Program-made: the position numbers and the translations under genes
The notes under the pieces: generated by a model
Databases searched by the model: none
What the model saw: only the letters and a program-made list of their open reading frames with translations
Told to the model about the DNA's origin: nothing
Shown: positions 7,170-14,238 of the stretch, piece by piece
Layout of the letters: the number at the start of each line of letters is the position of its first letter
Numbering within the stretch: the first letter of the stretch is position 1
DNA from: an uncultured Acetatifactor sp.
GTDB taxonomy: Bacteria; Bacillota; Clostridia; Lachnospirales; Lachnospiraceae
Assembly (NCBI GenBank): GCA_910587755.1
Contig: CAJUNZ010000065.1
Coordinates: 1 to 16,332 of the forward strand
Length of the DNA: 16,332 bases
Direction: 5' to 3'

Positions 7170-7215
7170 AAAAAACAATAACAGGGCCTCCTGCAAGAAA
7201 AAACAGGACGCCCTG
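7170..7215 (-). terminator. Intrinsic terminator of the rsmB-lgt operon
   Basis: On the minus strand the arms CAGGGCGTCCTG (7204-7215) and CAGGAGGCCCTG (7182-7193) pair over 11 of 12 positions, with one G-G mismatch and a 10-base loop. TTATTGTTTTTT follows at once (7170-7181). It starts 66 bases after the lgt stop. The plus strand lacks a T-run on the other side, so it should act mainly on leftward transcription. Confidence 0.9.
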
Positions 7216-7281
7216 AGCAGAAATACACCAGATGTGGTATGTCGTGCAATTTTGATCACTATATATTGTGTTTTGAGAAAA

Positions 7282-8166
7282 TTATATCTTTTTTTCTTCC
7301 CCCTGGGAAAGAGCTTTTCCCCGCAGTTTTACCCTTACCACCACGTCCGCCACAAGGGCAGCCGCCAGCATCACCGCTGCCAGCACCTGGGACACAGGCA
7401 CCTGAGTGCCGGGCAGAAACAGGGTGTCCGTGCGGATACCCTCTATGACAAACCTGCCCAGGCCATAACCTCCCAGATAGAGCAGGCAAAGCTCCCCGTG
7501 AAATTTCTTGTGCTTCCGGTAAAACAACAGCGCCCCCAGCACCAGCAGATTCCACAGGCTCTCGTACAGGAATGTGGGATGCACATTGATATAGTTGGCC
7601 CCCTCCGGAATATGGGCCGCAATGTTCTCCGACACATCCCTTGCCCGGACGGCCTCCAGGGGAAGCTGCATGGAGAAAAGCCCGTCATAGTACTCCCCGA
7701 AGACCTCCCTGTTCATAAAATTGCCCCACCGGCCCACAGCCTGCCCCAGGATCAGCCCAGGTATGGCGGTATCCCCCATCAGCAGCGGATCGCGCTTCTT
7801 GATCTTAGCGTACACAAACAGGGTGATAAACCCCCCTATGACACCGCCGTATATGGCCAGGCCTCCGTTCCTGACCTGAAAAATACCTGCCAGATTGTCC
7901 TTATAGTAGTCCCAGGCGAAGATCACATAATAGATCCTGGCCCCTATAACGGAAAAAAACACGGCGTACAGGGCAAAATCCCAGTATGTCTCCGGATCCT
8001 GCCCTGTTACTTTGGCCTGACGGGCCGCCAGCAGCACCCCCGCCAGCATCCCCAGGCCAATAATCAGTCCATAGTACGCCACCTCTATGCCAAACAGGCT
8101 GAAAGATTTGGGCACATCTTTGAGATAGATTCCCAGATTGGGAAACGCAATGTCTGCAGCATTCAT
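7282..8166 (-). CDS. lgt: Prolipoprotein diacylglyceryl transferase Lgt
   Basis: Integral membrane enzyme that attaches diacylglycerol from phosphatidylglycerol to the lipobox cysteine of prolipoproteins. The product is 294 residues with about seven hydrophobic segments. Seen: the Lgt signature GRWGNFMNREVFG at 145-157 (Arg146), HPTFLYES (196-203), and YGLGRFVIEGIRTD near 234-247. The GGLAIYGG motif has Tyr106 where E. coli Lgt has an essential His103; from memory this Tyr is common in clostridial relatives. The start ATG at 8164-8166 has AAAGG within a purine-rich run upstream. It is the last gene of its operon: 89 bases follow ychF, and a strong intrinsic terminator lies 66 bases after the stop. 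Confidence 0.97.
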   Translation of the reverse strand: MNAADIAFPNLGIYLKDVPKSFSLFGIEVAYYGLIIGLGMLAGVLLAARQAKVTGQDPETYWDFALYAVFFSVIGARIYYVIFAWDYYKDNLAGIFQVRNGGLAIYGGVIGGFITLFVYAKIKKRDPLLMGDTAIPGLILGQAVGRWGNFMNREVFGEYYDGLFSMQLPLEAVRARDVSENIAAHIPEGANYINVHPTFLYESLWNLLVLGALLFYRKHKKFHGELCLLYLGGYGLGRFVIEGIRTDTLFLPGTQVPVSQVLAAVMLAAALVADVVVRVKLRGKALSQGEEKKI

Positions 8167-8255
8167 CCCTTTTTCCTTTCCCTCCCCCGGACATGTCAGG
8201 AAAGCCTGCCCTGGAGACAGCCCGCTTCCCGGACAGACAAAAACAGCCAGTCCTC

Positions 8256-9353
8256 CTACACGTTAAACCGGAACAGTATTACATCCCCGTCACGGACAAT
8301 ATAGTCCTTGCCCTCCATGCCCACCAGGCCCTTCTCCCGGGCGGCGGCCAGAGACCCCTGTTCCAGAAGATCTTTGTAATTCACCACCTCCGCCTTGATA
8401 AAGCCCCGCTCAAAGTCAGAGTGGATCTTCCCCGCCGCCTGGGGCGCCTTGGTGCCTGTGCGGATGGTCCAGGCTCTGGTTTCGTCCTCCCCTGCGGTGA
8501 GGAAACTCATAAGACCCAGAAGGGAATAGCTGGCCTGGATCAGCTTCTCAAGCCCTGACCGGGTCAGTCCCAGATCCTCCAGAAACATAACCTTTTCTTC
8601 CTCGTCCAGCTCCGCGATCTCCTGCTCAATCTGGGCACAGATCACAAACACCTCGCTGTGCTCTTCCTCTGCCAGCCCTCTCACCTGCGCCACCATGGCG
8701 TTGGAGGCGCCGTCATCCCCCAGATCGTCCTCGGTCACATTGGCCGCATAGATCACCGGCTTGTATGTGAGCAGATTGTACTCCCGCAGCAGAGCCAGTT
8801 CGTCCTCATCCGCCGTCTCCATTGTCTTAGCGGGCTTTCCGCTCTCCAGATGGTCCTTGAGCTTCTCCAGCAGCGCCAGTTCTTTTGCGTAGGATTTCTC
8901 CATTCTGGCGGCCTTGGAGACCTTGACCATCCTTCTCTCCAGCACTTCCAGATCCGAGAAAATCAGCTCCAGATTGATGGTCTCAATATCCCGCAAGGGA
9001 TCAATGCTGCCGTCCACATGCACCACATTTTCATCCTCAAAGCAGCGCACCACATGTACAATGGCATCCACCTCCCGGATATTGCCCAGGAACTGGTTGC
9101 CCAGCCCCTCTCCCTTGGAAGCTCCCTTCACCAGACCTGCGATATCCACAAACTCAATCACCGCCGGAGTCACCTTTTTGGAATGGTACATATCCCCTAA
9201 AAGCTTCAGCCTCTCATCCGGCACCGGCACGATCCCAATGTTGGGATCAATGGTGCAGAAAGGATAATTGGCCGACTCCGCTCCCCCTTTGGTGAGAGAG
9301 TTAAACAAAGTGCTCTTTCCCACATTGGGCAGACCCACGATTCCCAGCTGCAT
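8256..9353 (-). CDS. ychF: Ribosome-binding ATPase YchF (Obg family, OLA1-like)
   Basis: Cytoplasmic P-loop NTPase of the Obg/OLA1 group that prefers ATP and associates with ribosomes; its role is linked to translation and stress responses. The product is 365 residues, matching the family. Seen: P-loop GLPNVGKST (7-15), Walker B/G3 DIAGLVKGAS (70-79), central helical hairpin about 130-180, NVTE (the variant G4 motif that explains ATP preference) near 204, and a C-terminal TGS-type domain ending KDYIVRDGDVILFRFNV. The start ATG at 9351-9353 has only a weak ribosome site (AGGT about 11 bases upstream). The 79-base gap after the Uma2-like gene shows no terminator or convincing promoter. Confidence 0.98.
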   Translation of the reverse strand: MQLGIVGLPNVGKSTLFNSLTKGGAESANYPFCTIDPNIGIVPVPDERLKLLGDMYHSKKVTPAVIEFVDIAGLVKGASKGEGLGNQFLGNIREVDAIVHVVRCFEDENVVHVDGSIDPLRDIETINLELIFSDLEVLERRMVKVSKAARMEKSYAKELALLEKLKDHLESGKPAKTMETADEDELALLREYNLLTYKPVIYAANVTEDDLGDDGASNAMVAQVRGLAEEEHSEVFVICAQIEQEIAELDEEEKVMFLEDLGLTRSGLEKLIQASYSLLGLMSFLTAGEDETRAWTIRTGTKAPQAAGKIHSDFERGFIKAEVVNYKDLLEQGSLAAAREKGLVGMEGKDYIVRDGDVILFRFNV

Positions 9354-9432
9354 TTTTCTTATACCTGTTCAGAACCCCTTGATCTAAAAGGATTCCGCCT
9401 TTCTTTGTATTCTTTTCACACCAATTGGCCGG

Positions 9433-9966
9433 TTATTCCACCCGGATTAACAGATCTTCATAAATTCCAGCCGGAACATCTTCGCCAAAAGCAAACTCTT
9501 CCATTGTCTCTTTCTCAAATCTGTATACCACAGTCAGTTCCTTAACCGGATCAACGATCCAGTACTCCCTCACCCCTGCCGTCCGGTATTGAAACAGCTT
9601 TGTAAAATAATCCATGGGCCTGCTTCCAGGAGAGACAATCTCAATCACCCAGTCAGGGGCCCCATGGCATCCTTTCTCATCCAGCCTGGACAGATCGCAG
9701 ATCACGGAAATGTCCGGCTCCACATAGTTTATCTCATCCTTATTCAGGAACACAGCGAAGGGAGCCGCCAAAACTTCGCATTCTCCGTTTTTACTCTCAA
9801 TGTAATTGGCTATCTTCTGATACAGTTTACCGCTTATCCGTTGATGCTTCCAGCCTGGAGGAGCCATATAGTAAATTTTTCCTTCAATCAGTTCTGCCCG
9901 CTGGCCCGCTGGCAAAGCATAAATATCTTTTATAGTATAATCTGCTTCTCTTCTCAAAGCATCCAT
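9433..9966 (-). CDS. Uma2-family (DUF820) restriction-endonuclease-like protein
   Basis: 177-residue protein of the Uma2/DUF820 family, which has the PD-(D/E)xK nuclease fold; the cellular role is not established. Seen: YTIKDIYALPAGQRAELIEGKIYYMAPP (10-37), typical of the family start; EPDISVI (83-89, Asp85), DWVIEIVSPGSR (105-116, Glu109), MDYFTK (118-123, Lys123) and GVREYWIVDP (131-140). The acidic-acidic-Lys set needed for a PD-(D/E)xK site is intact. The start ATG at 9964-9966 is set by AAGGAGGG five bases upstream; earlier Met codons would overlap rsgA. The gene is visibly more AT-rich than its neighbours, suggesting a later arrival, and lies between two translation GTPase/ATPase genes with no partner gene beside it. 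Nuclease activity is inferred, not shown. Confidence 0.88.
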   Translation of the reverse strand: MDALRREADYTIKDIYALPAGQRAELIEGKIYYMAPPGWKHQRISGKLYQKIANYIESKNGECEVLAAPFAVFLNKDEINYVEPDISVICDLSRLDEKGCHGAPDWVIEIVSPGSRPMDYFTKLFQYRTAGVREYWIVDPVKELTVVYRFEKETMEEFAFGEDVPAGIYEDLLIRVE

Positions 9967-9971
9967 TGCCG

Positions 9972-9979
9972 CCCTCCTT
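9972..9979 (-). promoter_or_regulatory. Ribosome binding site deciding the Uma2-like start
   Basis: AAGGAGGG on the minus strand, five bases before ATG 9964-9966. It argues against two earlier in-frame Met codons (9993 and 10032). Confidence 0.85.
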
Positions 9980-10015
9980 GACGAAAAATCCATCACACAC
10001 AAGCCCGCCCTGCAT

Positions 10016-10897
10016 TTACCACCTGGCTTCATCCTTCAGCTCCTGGTACAGAAGACAGTAGTTTTTATAGCGAAGCCCGCTGATCAGGCCCTTCTCCACC
10101 GCCTCCTTCACCCCGCAGTCCGGCTCCTTTGTGTGGGAACAGCCGCCGAACCTGCAGTATTTCTCGTGGGGCCCAAACTCCGGATAGTACCCGCCCAGTT
10201 CCTCTTTCTCAAGGTCAAACAGGCCCAGGGAACTGAATCCCGGGGTGTCCAGAATATAGGTGTCCTCCCCCATGGGCAGAAGCTCCGTGTGTCTTGTGGT
10301 GTGTTTTCCCCGATGGATTTTGGCGCTGATCTCCCCGGTGGCCATGACCACCCCGTCCTGAAGTCGGTTCACCAGGGAAGATTTTCCCACGCCGCTGGGG
10401 CCTGCGGTCACGGTAGTCCTGCCCTGCAGCAGTTCCCTCAGCCTCTCCAGCCCCGCCCCTTCCAGGGCACTGACGGCAAGGGAGGGGTAGCCGCAGCTCT
10501 CATAGATTTCCCTGCAGCGCTCCCCCTCCTGTCCCTGGTCCAGATCCCGCTTGTTAAAGCAGACAATGCAGGGAATCCCCTGCTGTCCCATTCCCACCAG
10601 AAAACGATCCAGCAGGTTAAAACTGGGGGCGGGCCTCGCCATGGAAAACACCACCAGGGCCTGATCCACATTTGCCACGGCAGGGCGCACCAGTTCATTG
10701 CGCCTGGGAAGCAGCTCCCGGATGCTGCCCAGACGCTTCTCCTCATCCAGAATCTCCAACTCCGCCAGATCCCCCACCAGAGGCCTGCGGCCGTCCCTGC
10801 GCAGAAGCCCCCTGGCCCTGCACAGATAGATCCCCGCTTCCCGTCCGCAGTGGACACTGTAGTCCCCCGACACTCCTTTGATGATCCTTCCCCTCAT
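10016..10897 (-). CDS. rsgA: Ribosome small subunit-dependent GTPase RsgA
   Basis: Circularly permuted GTPase (YjeQ/YloQ/CpgA) that checks late 30S maturation. The product is 293 residues, the usual size. Order seen: N-terminal OB-fold (about 1-70), then G4 NKRD (115-118), G5 region AVSALEG (141-147), G1 GPSGVGKSS (166-174), G3 DTPG (217-220), and a C-terminal zinc site with Cys248, Cys253, His255 and Cys261. The permuted G4-G5-G1-G3 order is diagnostic. The frame is open up to 11017, but that would overlap prkC by 62 bases; ATG 10895-10897 gives the family N-terminus (GRIIKGVSGDYSV). The ribosome site is unremarkable (GGGCGG, with AAAGGGAG further up). It follows prkC by 58 bases, as in many Firmicutes stp-prkC-rsgA runs. 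Confidence 0.97.
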   Translation of the reverse strand: MRGRIIKGVSGDYSVHCGREAGIYLCRARGLLRRDGRRPLVGDLAELEILDEEKRLGSIRELLPRRNELVRPAVANVDQALVVFSMARPAPSFNLLDRFLVGMGQQGIPCIVCFNKRDLDQGQEGERCREIYESCGYPSLAVSALEGAGLERLRELLQGRTTVTAGPSGVGKSSLVNRLQDGVVMATGEISAKIHRGKHTTRHTELLPMGEDTYILDTPGFSSLGLFDLEKEELGGYYPEFGPHEKYCRFGGCSHTKEPDCGVKEAVEKGLISGLRYKNYCLLYQELKDEARW

Positions 10898-10933
10898 GTC
10901 TCTGCCGCCCGGCTCACTCCCTTTCCGAAGTTT

Positions 10934-10949
10934 CTGTGGTTTTCCACAG
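10934..10949. other. Small perfect hairpin between prkC and rsgA
   Basis: CTGTGG-TTTT-CCACAG on the plus strand: a six-base perfect stem with a four-base loop in the 58-base gap, seven bases after the prkC stop. There is no T-run on either side, so it is not a terminator; it could be an mRNA processing or stability hairpin. Confidence 0.5.
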
Positions 10950-10955
10950 CGATGG

Positions 10956-13427
10956 CTACTCCTGTGTAAATTCAATCCTCCTGGTAAACGACCGGCTCTC
11001 CGTGGTGCCCGGAACACTGACAGTCTCCCCTGTTTCAGGGTCAGTGGTGGTGCCCCCGCCTATGGTGACAGTGTAGGTCATGGTCATGGTGCCCCCGGCC
11101 GAAGTGATCCCATAGTAGTTGGCTGCATGGGGAAAACCGGTTATCCTGGAGTCCATCAGCACCTGCCCGCTGTCCGTGACCAGCTGCACCGCCACCTCAC
11201 TGCCCTGAACATAGTCCGGAGCCTCCTCCTGGGTGGGCGGCATAATGTTCTCGGTATATTTGTAGGAAGCCGCCTGGCCCTGGCTCACCTTGATGTCCAG
11301 CAGGGTGCCAGGTTCCACATAGTGATTGTAGGAACAGCTCTGGTAGAAGATGGTTCCCTCCTCATACTCTGCATTGTACTCGTAAGTCACCTCACGGATC
11401 TCAAGCCCCGCCTCTATGGCCAGAGCGGTGCCGTCCTCCTCTGTGTGTCCCACCAGCATGGGAACCCAAATCTTTTCCCTTCCCTGGCTCACAGTGACTG
11501 TAATATTGGTTCCCCGGGGCGCGTGGGTGCCTGCGGAGGGAAACTGTGACATAACCACACCCTGGGCCACTTCGTCGGAATTCCCTTCCACTTTCGTCAC
11601 CACAAAACCCAGACTTGTAAGCCGGATATCCGCGTCCTCATAGTCCATATCCGTCACCGAGGGCACTTCTATGCCCTGGGGACCGGCGCTGGCGGTGAGG
11701 ATCACCGTGCTTCCGGTGAGAACTTCCTCCCCTGTGCCCACACTGCTGTTCATAACCTCCCCCGCCGGCACGGTATCCGAATCCTGATATTCCACCTCCG
11801 ACTTCAGCCCCAGCTGTGCCAGCTCATTCCTGGCCTCCTCCACGGCCTTGCCCATCACCCGGGGCATTGTCACGCTCTGCTCCCCTCCGCTGCCGGGAAC
11901 TCCCGCCTCAGAGGTAAGGATGGGGCCGTCGGAATTCTCCTCCCCCTCCTCCCAGGATCCCAGAAGCTTCACCGCCAGCACGGCCACTATGACGCAGATC
12001 ACCAGTCCCATCACCAGAGTGAGCACCGTGGCAAGCTTGTCCATATCTGGGTTGTAGTCGTACTCCTCCCCCTCTTCTTCCCCGCCCTCGTTCTCCTCAA
12101 AGGGATCCCGGGGCAGGTACCCCTGCTCCTGTTGCGGATAAGGCTCCTCCGGATAGGACTCCTCCGGATAAGGTTCCTCTGGATAGGACTCTTCCGGATA
12201 AGGTTCCTGTTCCTGGTATGGTTCCTGCTCTGGATATACTTCCTGCTCCTGGTAAGGCTCCTGCTCCGGATAAGATTCCTGTTCCGGATATATCTCCTCA
12301 GGGTAGGCTTCTTCCGGATAACCCTCCTCAGGGTAGGACTCCTCCGGAAACGCCTCCCCATAGCCTGCCTGGGCATAGGATTCCTCCGGATAGCCGTCCT
12401 CAGGGTAGCTGCCTTCCTGGTAGGCTTCCTCAGGGTATCCTGCCTCCTCCCCGTAGGCCTCCTCCTGGTAGCTGCCTTCCCCATAGCCTTCTCCCCGGTA
12501 ATCCTCCCTGCCGTTGGTTCTGCGCTTGATTTTGCGCATGTCGCTGTCGGTGATCATCCGGGTGCCGCCCTCCATGTCCGGGTCGTTCTTCACCACAAAA
12601 TCCGCGTCCGGGCTCATAAGGGACTGCTTCAGATCCGCTACAAGATCCTGCATGTTCTGGTACCTGCGGTCAGGAGATTTCTGACAGCATTTTATCACAA
12701 TGCTCTCCACGCTGCCCGGTATCTCAGGCACAAATTCCTTGGGGGAGGGAAGCTCCTCCTGAATATGCTTGATGGCGATGGCCACGGTGGTCTCCCCGTT
12801 GAAAGGGACCCTGCCCGTGAGCATCTCAAACATCGTGATCCCCAGGGAATAGATATCGCTTTTCTCATCGCTGTAGCCGCCCCGGGCCTGTTCCGGGGAG
12901 GTATAGTGGACGGATCCCATCACATTGGAAGTGATGGTGTTGCTGGTGGCCGCCTTGGCAATGCCGAAGTCGGTGACTTTCACCTTTCCGTCCTTGGAGA
13001 TCATAATATTCTGGGGCTTGATATCCCTGTGGATGATATGATTGTTGTGGGCTGCCTGGATCCCCATGCTCACCTGGATGGCAATGCTGACCGCCTCTTT
13101 AAAAGACAGCCTTGCCTTTTTCTCAATATATTTTTTCAGGGTGATCCCTTCCACCAGCTCCATGACAATGTAGTGGATACCGTTCTCCTCCCCTACATCA
13201 TACACATTTACAATATTGGGATGCATCAGTCCCGCGGCAGCCTGGGCTTCTGTACGGAATTTCGATACAAAATTGGCATTCTCGCTAAATTCCTGCTTCA
13301 GGACCTTGATGGAAACGAACCGGTTCAGCTTGTGGCATTTCGCCTTATATACATCCGACATGCCGCCCGTACCGATCTTTTCCAGTACCTCATAGCGGTC
13401 GCCTATCATCATTCCAATCTTAATCAT
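10956..13427 (-). CDS. prkC: PASTA-domain Ser/Thr protein kinase PrkC/StkP type
   Basis: 823-residue bitopic kinase that senses peptidoglycan or lipid II fragments through extracellular PASTA repeats and phosphorylates wall, division and translation proteins. Order: kinase domain about 11-270 with GTGGMSDV loop (19-26), Lys41, Glu60, HRDIKPQN (133-140), DFG (153-155) and SPEQ (177-180), all intact; juxtamembrane cytoplasmic linker about 275-464, including an extreme Tyr/Glu/Pro repeat (310-437); membrane segment about 465-487; three PASTA repeats at about 518-581, 586-648 and 653-717; then about 100 unassigned residues rich in Thr/Gly. The start ATG at 13425-13427 has GGAGAA about 7 bases upstream. 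It follows stp by 70 bases and precedes rsgA. The repeat linker is far longer than in Bacillus PrkC. Confidence 0.97.
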   Translation of the reverse strand: MIKIGMMIGDRYEVLEKIGTGGMSDVYKAKCHKLNRFVSIKVLKQEFSENANFVSKFRTEAQAAAGLMHPNIVNVYDVGEENGIHYIVMELVEGITLKKYIEKKARLSFKEAVSIAIQVSMGIQAAHNNHIIHRDIKPQNIMISKDGKVKVTDFGIAKAATSNTITSNVMGSVHYTSPEQARGGYSDEKSDIYSLGITMFEMLTGRVPFNGETTVAIAIKHIQEELPSPKEFVPEIPGSVESIVIKCCQKSPDRRYQNMQDLVADLKQSLMSPDADFVVKNDPDMEGGTRMITDSDMRKIKRRTNGREDYRGEGYGEGSYQEEAYGEEAGYPEEAYQEGSYPEDGYPEESYAQAGYGEAFPEESYPEEGYPEEAYPEEIYPEQESYPEQEPYQEQEVYPEQEPYQEQEPYPEESYPEEPYPEESYPEEPYPQQEQGYLPRDPFEENEGGEEEGEEYDYNPDMDKLATVLTLVMGLVICVIVAVLAVKLLGSWEEGEENSDGPILTSEAGVPGSGGEQSVTMPRVMGKAVEEARNELAQLGLKSEVEYQDSDTVPAGEVMNSSVGTGEEVLTGSTVILTASAGPQGIEVPSVTDMDYEDADIRLTSLGFVVTKVEGNSDEVAQGVVMSQFPSAGTHAPRGTNITVTVSQGREKIWVPMLVGHTEEDGTALAIEAGLEIREVTYEYNAEYEEGTIFYQSCSYNHYVEPGTLLDIKVSQGQAASYKYTENIMPPTQEEAPDYVQGSEVAVQLVTDSGQVLMDSRITGFPHAANYYGITSAGGTMTMTYTVTIGGGTTTDPETGETVSVPGTTESRSFTRRIEFTQE
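12117..12500 (-). repeat. Coding low-complexity repeat in prkC (Tyr/Pro/Glu units)
   Basis: About 25 short units of 12-24 bases, mainly 15, encode SYPEE, PYPEE, AYPEE, SYPEQE and PYQEQE variants across PrkC residues 310-437. The plus strand shows repeated TCCTCCGGATAAGG/GGATAGGA blocks. The region lies between the kinase domain and the membrane segment. Confidence 0.9.
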
Positions 13428-13497
13428 ACATGTTCTCCATTCTGATACCCCCGACCTTTAAGACCCGTCCCACAGCCATGGACAGATTCCTGTTCCC

Positions 13498-14238
13498 TCA
13501 GATCCGTCCCGAGAGGGGATCGATCAAAATCACACTGATATTGTCCCGGCCTCCCCGTTCGTTGGCCGCTCTCACAAGCTCCTGTGCCTTCTCCACAATA
13601 TCCCTGGCCCCGTCCAGGATCATCCTGATCTCCTCGTCGTCCAGCATGTTGGTAAGACCGTCCGTACACATCAGGATCTCGTCCTCTTTCTCAAGATCCA
13701 CCTCGAAAAGGTCCACCTTCACCACATCCTCGGTCCCCACTGCCCTGGTGATAATGTTCTTGTCCGGGTGATTCCGGGCCTCCGCCCTTCCAATGCCTCC
13801 CCGCACAATCATCTCCTCCACCCAGGAATGGTCCCTGGTGATCTGCCGTATTCCCTGGCTTCCGGCCACGTACAGTCTGCTGTCCCCCACGTTCGCCACA
13901 TACAGGCGCTCCCCCTGGCAGCAGGCCGCCACCACCGTGGTGCCCATGCCCTGAAGCTCCGCAGACCCGTCCGCCCGCTCATAGATCAGAGTGTTGGCCG
14001 CCTGAATGGCTTCCTGCAGGATCCGCACAGGATCCGTCAGAGGCGACGCCGATGCGCTCTCCACTATGGTCCTGACCGCGGCCCTGGAGGCATAATCCCC
14101 CGCATTATGCCCTCCCATACCGTCCGCCACCAGAAACAGATTCGGCAGATTCCCCACGGGTCTCTCCGATGAATACACATAATCCTGATTCACTTTTCGC
14201 CTTCTGCCTGTGTCAGTGATAGAAAACGTCTTTAGCAC
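13498..14238 (-). CDS. stp: PP2C-type Ser/Thr protein phosphatase Stp/PrpC
   Basis: Mn/Mg-dependent phosphatase of 246 residues that reverses PrkC phosphorylation. Seen: VNQDY (16-20), ADGMGGH (38-44, metal ligand Asp39), GMGTT (97-101), NVGDSR (116-121), DHSW (136-139), CTDGLTNML (191-199, Asp193) and GGRDNISVILI (229-239, Asp232); these are the conserved metal-binding acids of bacterial PP2C. The start is GTG at 14236-14238 with GGAGG about 9 bases upstream. It overlaps the rlmN stop by 7 bases, so translation is likely coupled. Pairing with the downstream kinase is the standard Gram-positive arrangement. Confidence 0.97.
   Translation of the reverse strand: MLKTFSITDTGRRRKVNQDYVYSSERPVGNLPNLFLVADGMGGHNAGDYASRAAVRTIVESASASPLTDPVRILQEAIQAANTLIYERADGSAELQGMGTTVVAACCQGERLYVANVGDSRLYVAGSQGIRQITRDHSWVEEMIVRGGIGRAEARNHPDKNIITRAVGTEDVVKVDLFEVDLEKEDEILMCTDGLTNMLDDEEIRMILDGARDIVEKAQELVRAANERGGRDNISVILIDPLSGRI

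Noticed and set aside
7223..7240. Imperfect hairpin (ATACACCA / TGGTAT) upstream of the lgt terminator
   Set aside because: Two-base bulge, no T-run and weak stem; the terminator next to it is far better.
10940..10948. DnaA-box-like TTTTCCACA
   Set aside because: Single copy, one mismatch to consensus and inside a small hairpin; no origin features nearby.
10898..11017. 40-residue N-terminal extension of RsgA
   Set aside because: It would overlap prkC by 62 bases and adds residues not seen in the family.
12117..12500. CRISPR-like array of short repeats
   Set aside because: Units are 12-24 bases, diverged, without unique spacers, and encode in-frame YPEE repeats of PrkC.
12132..13445. 437-codon plus-strand open frame
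   Set aside because: Antisense shadow of prkC; its Leu/Arg/Ile-rich start is the complement of the YPEE repeat.
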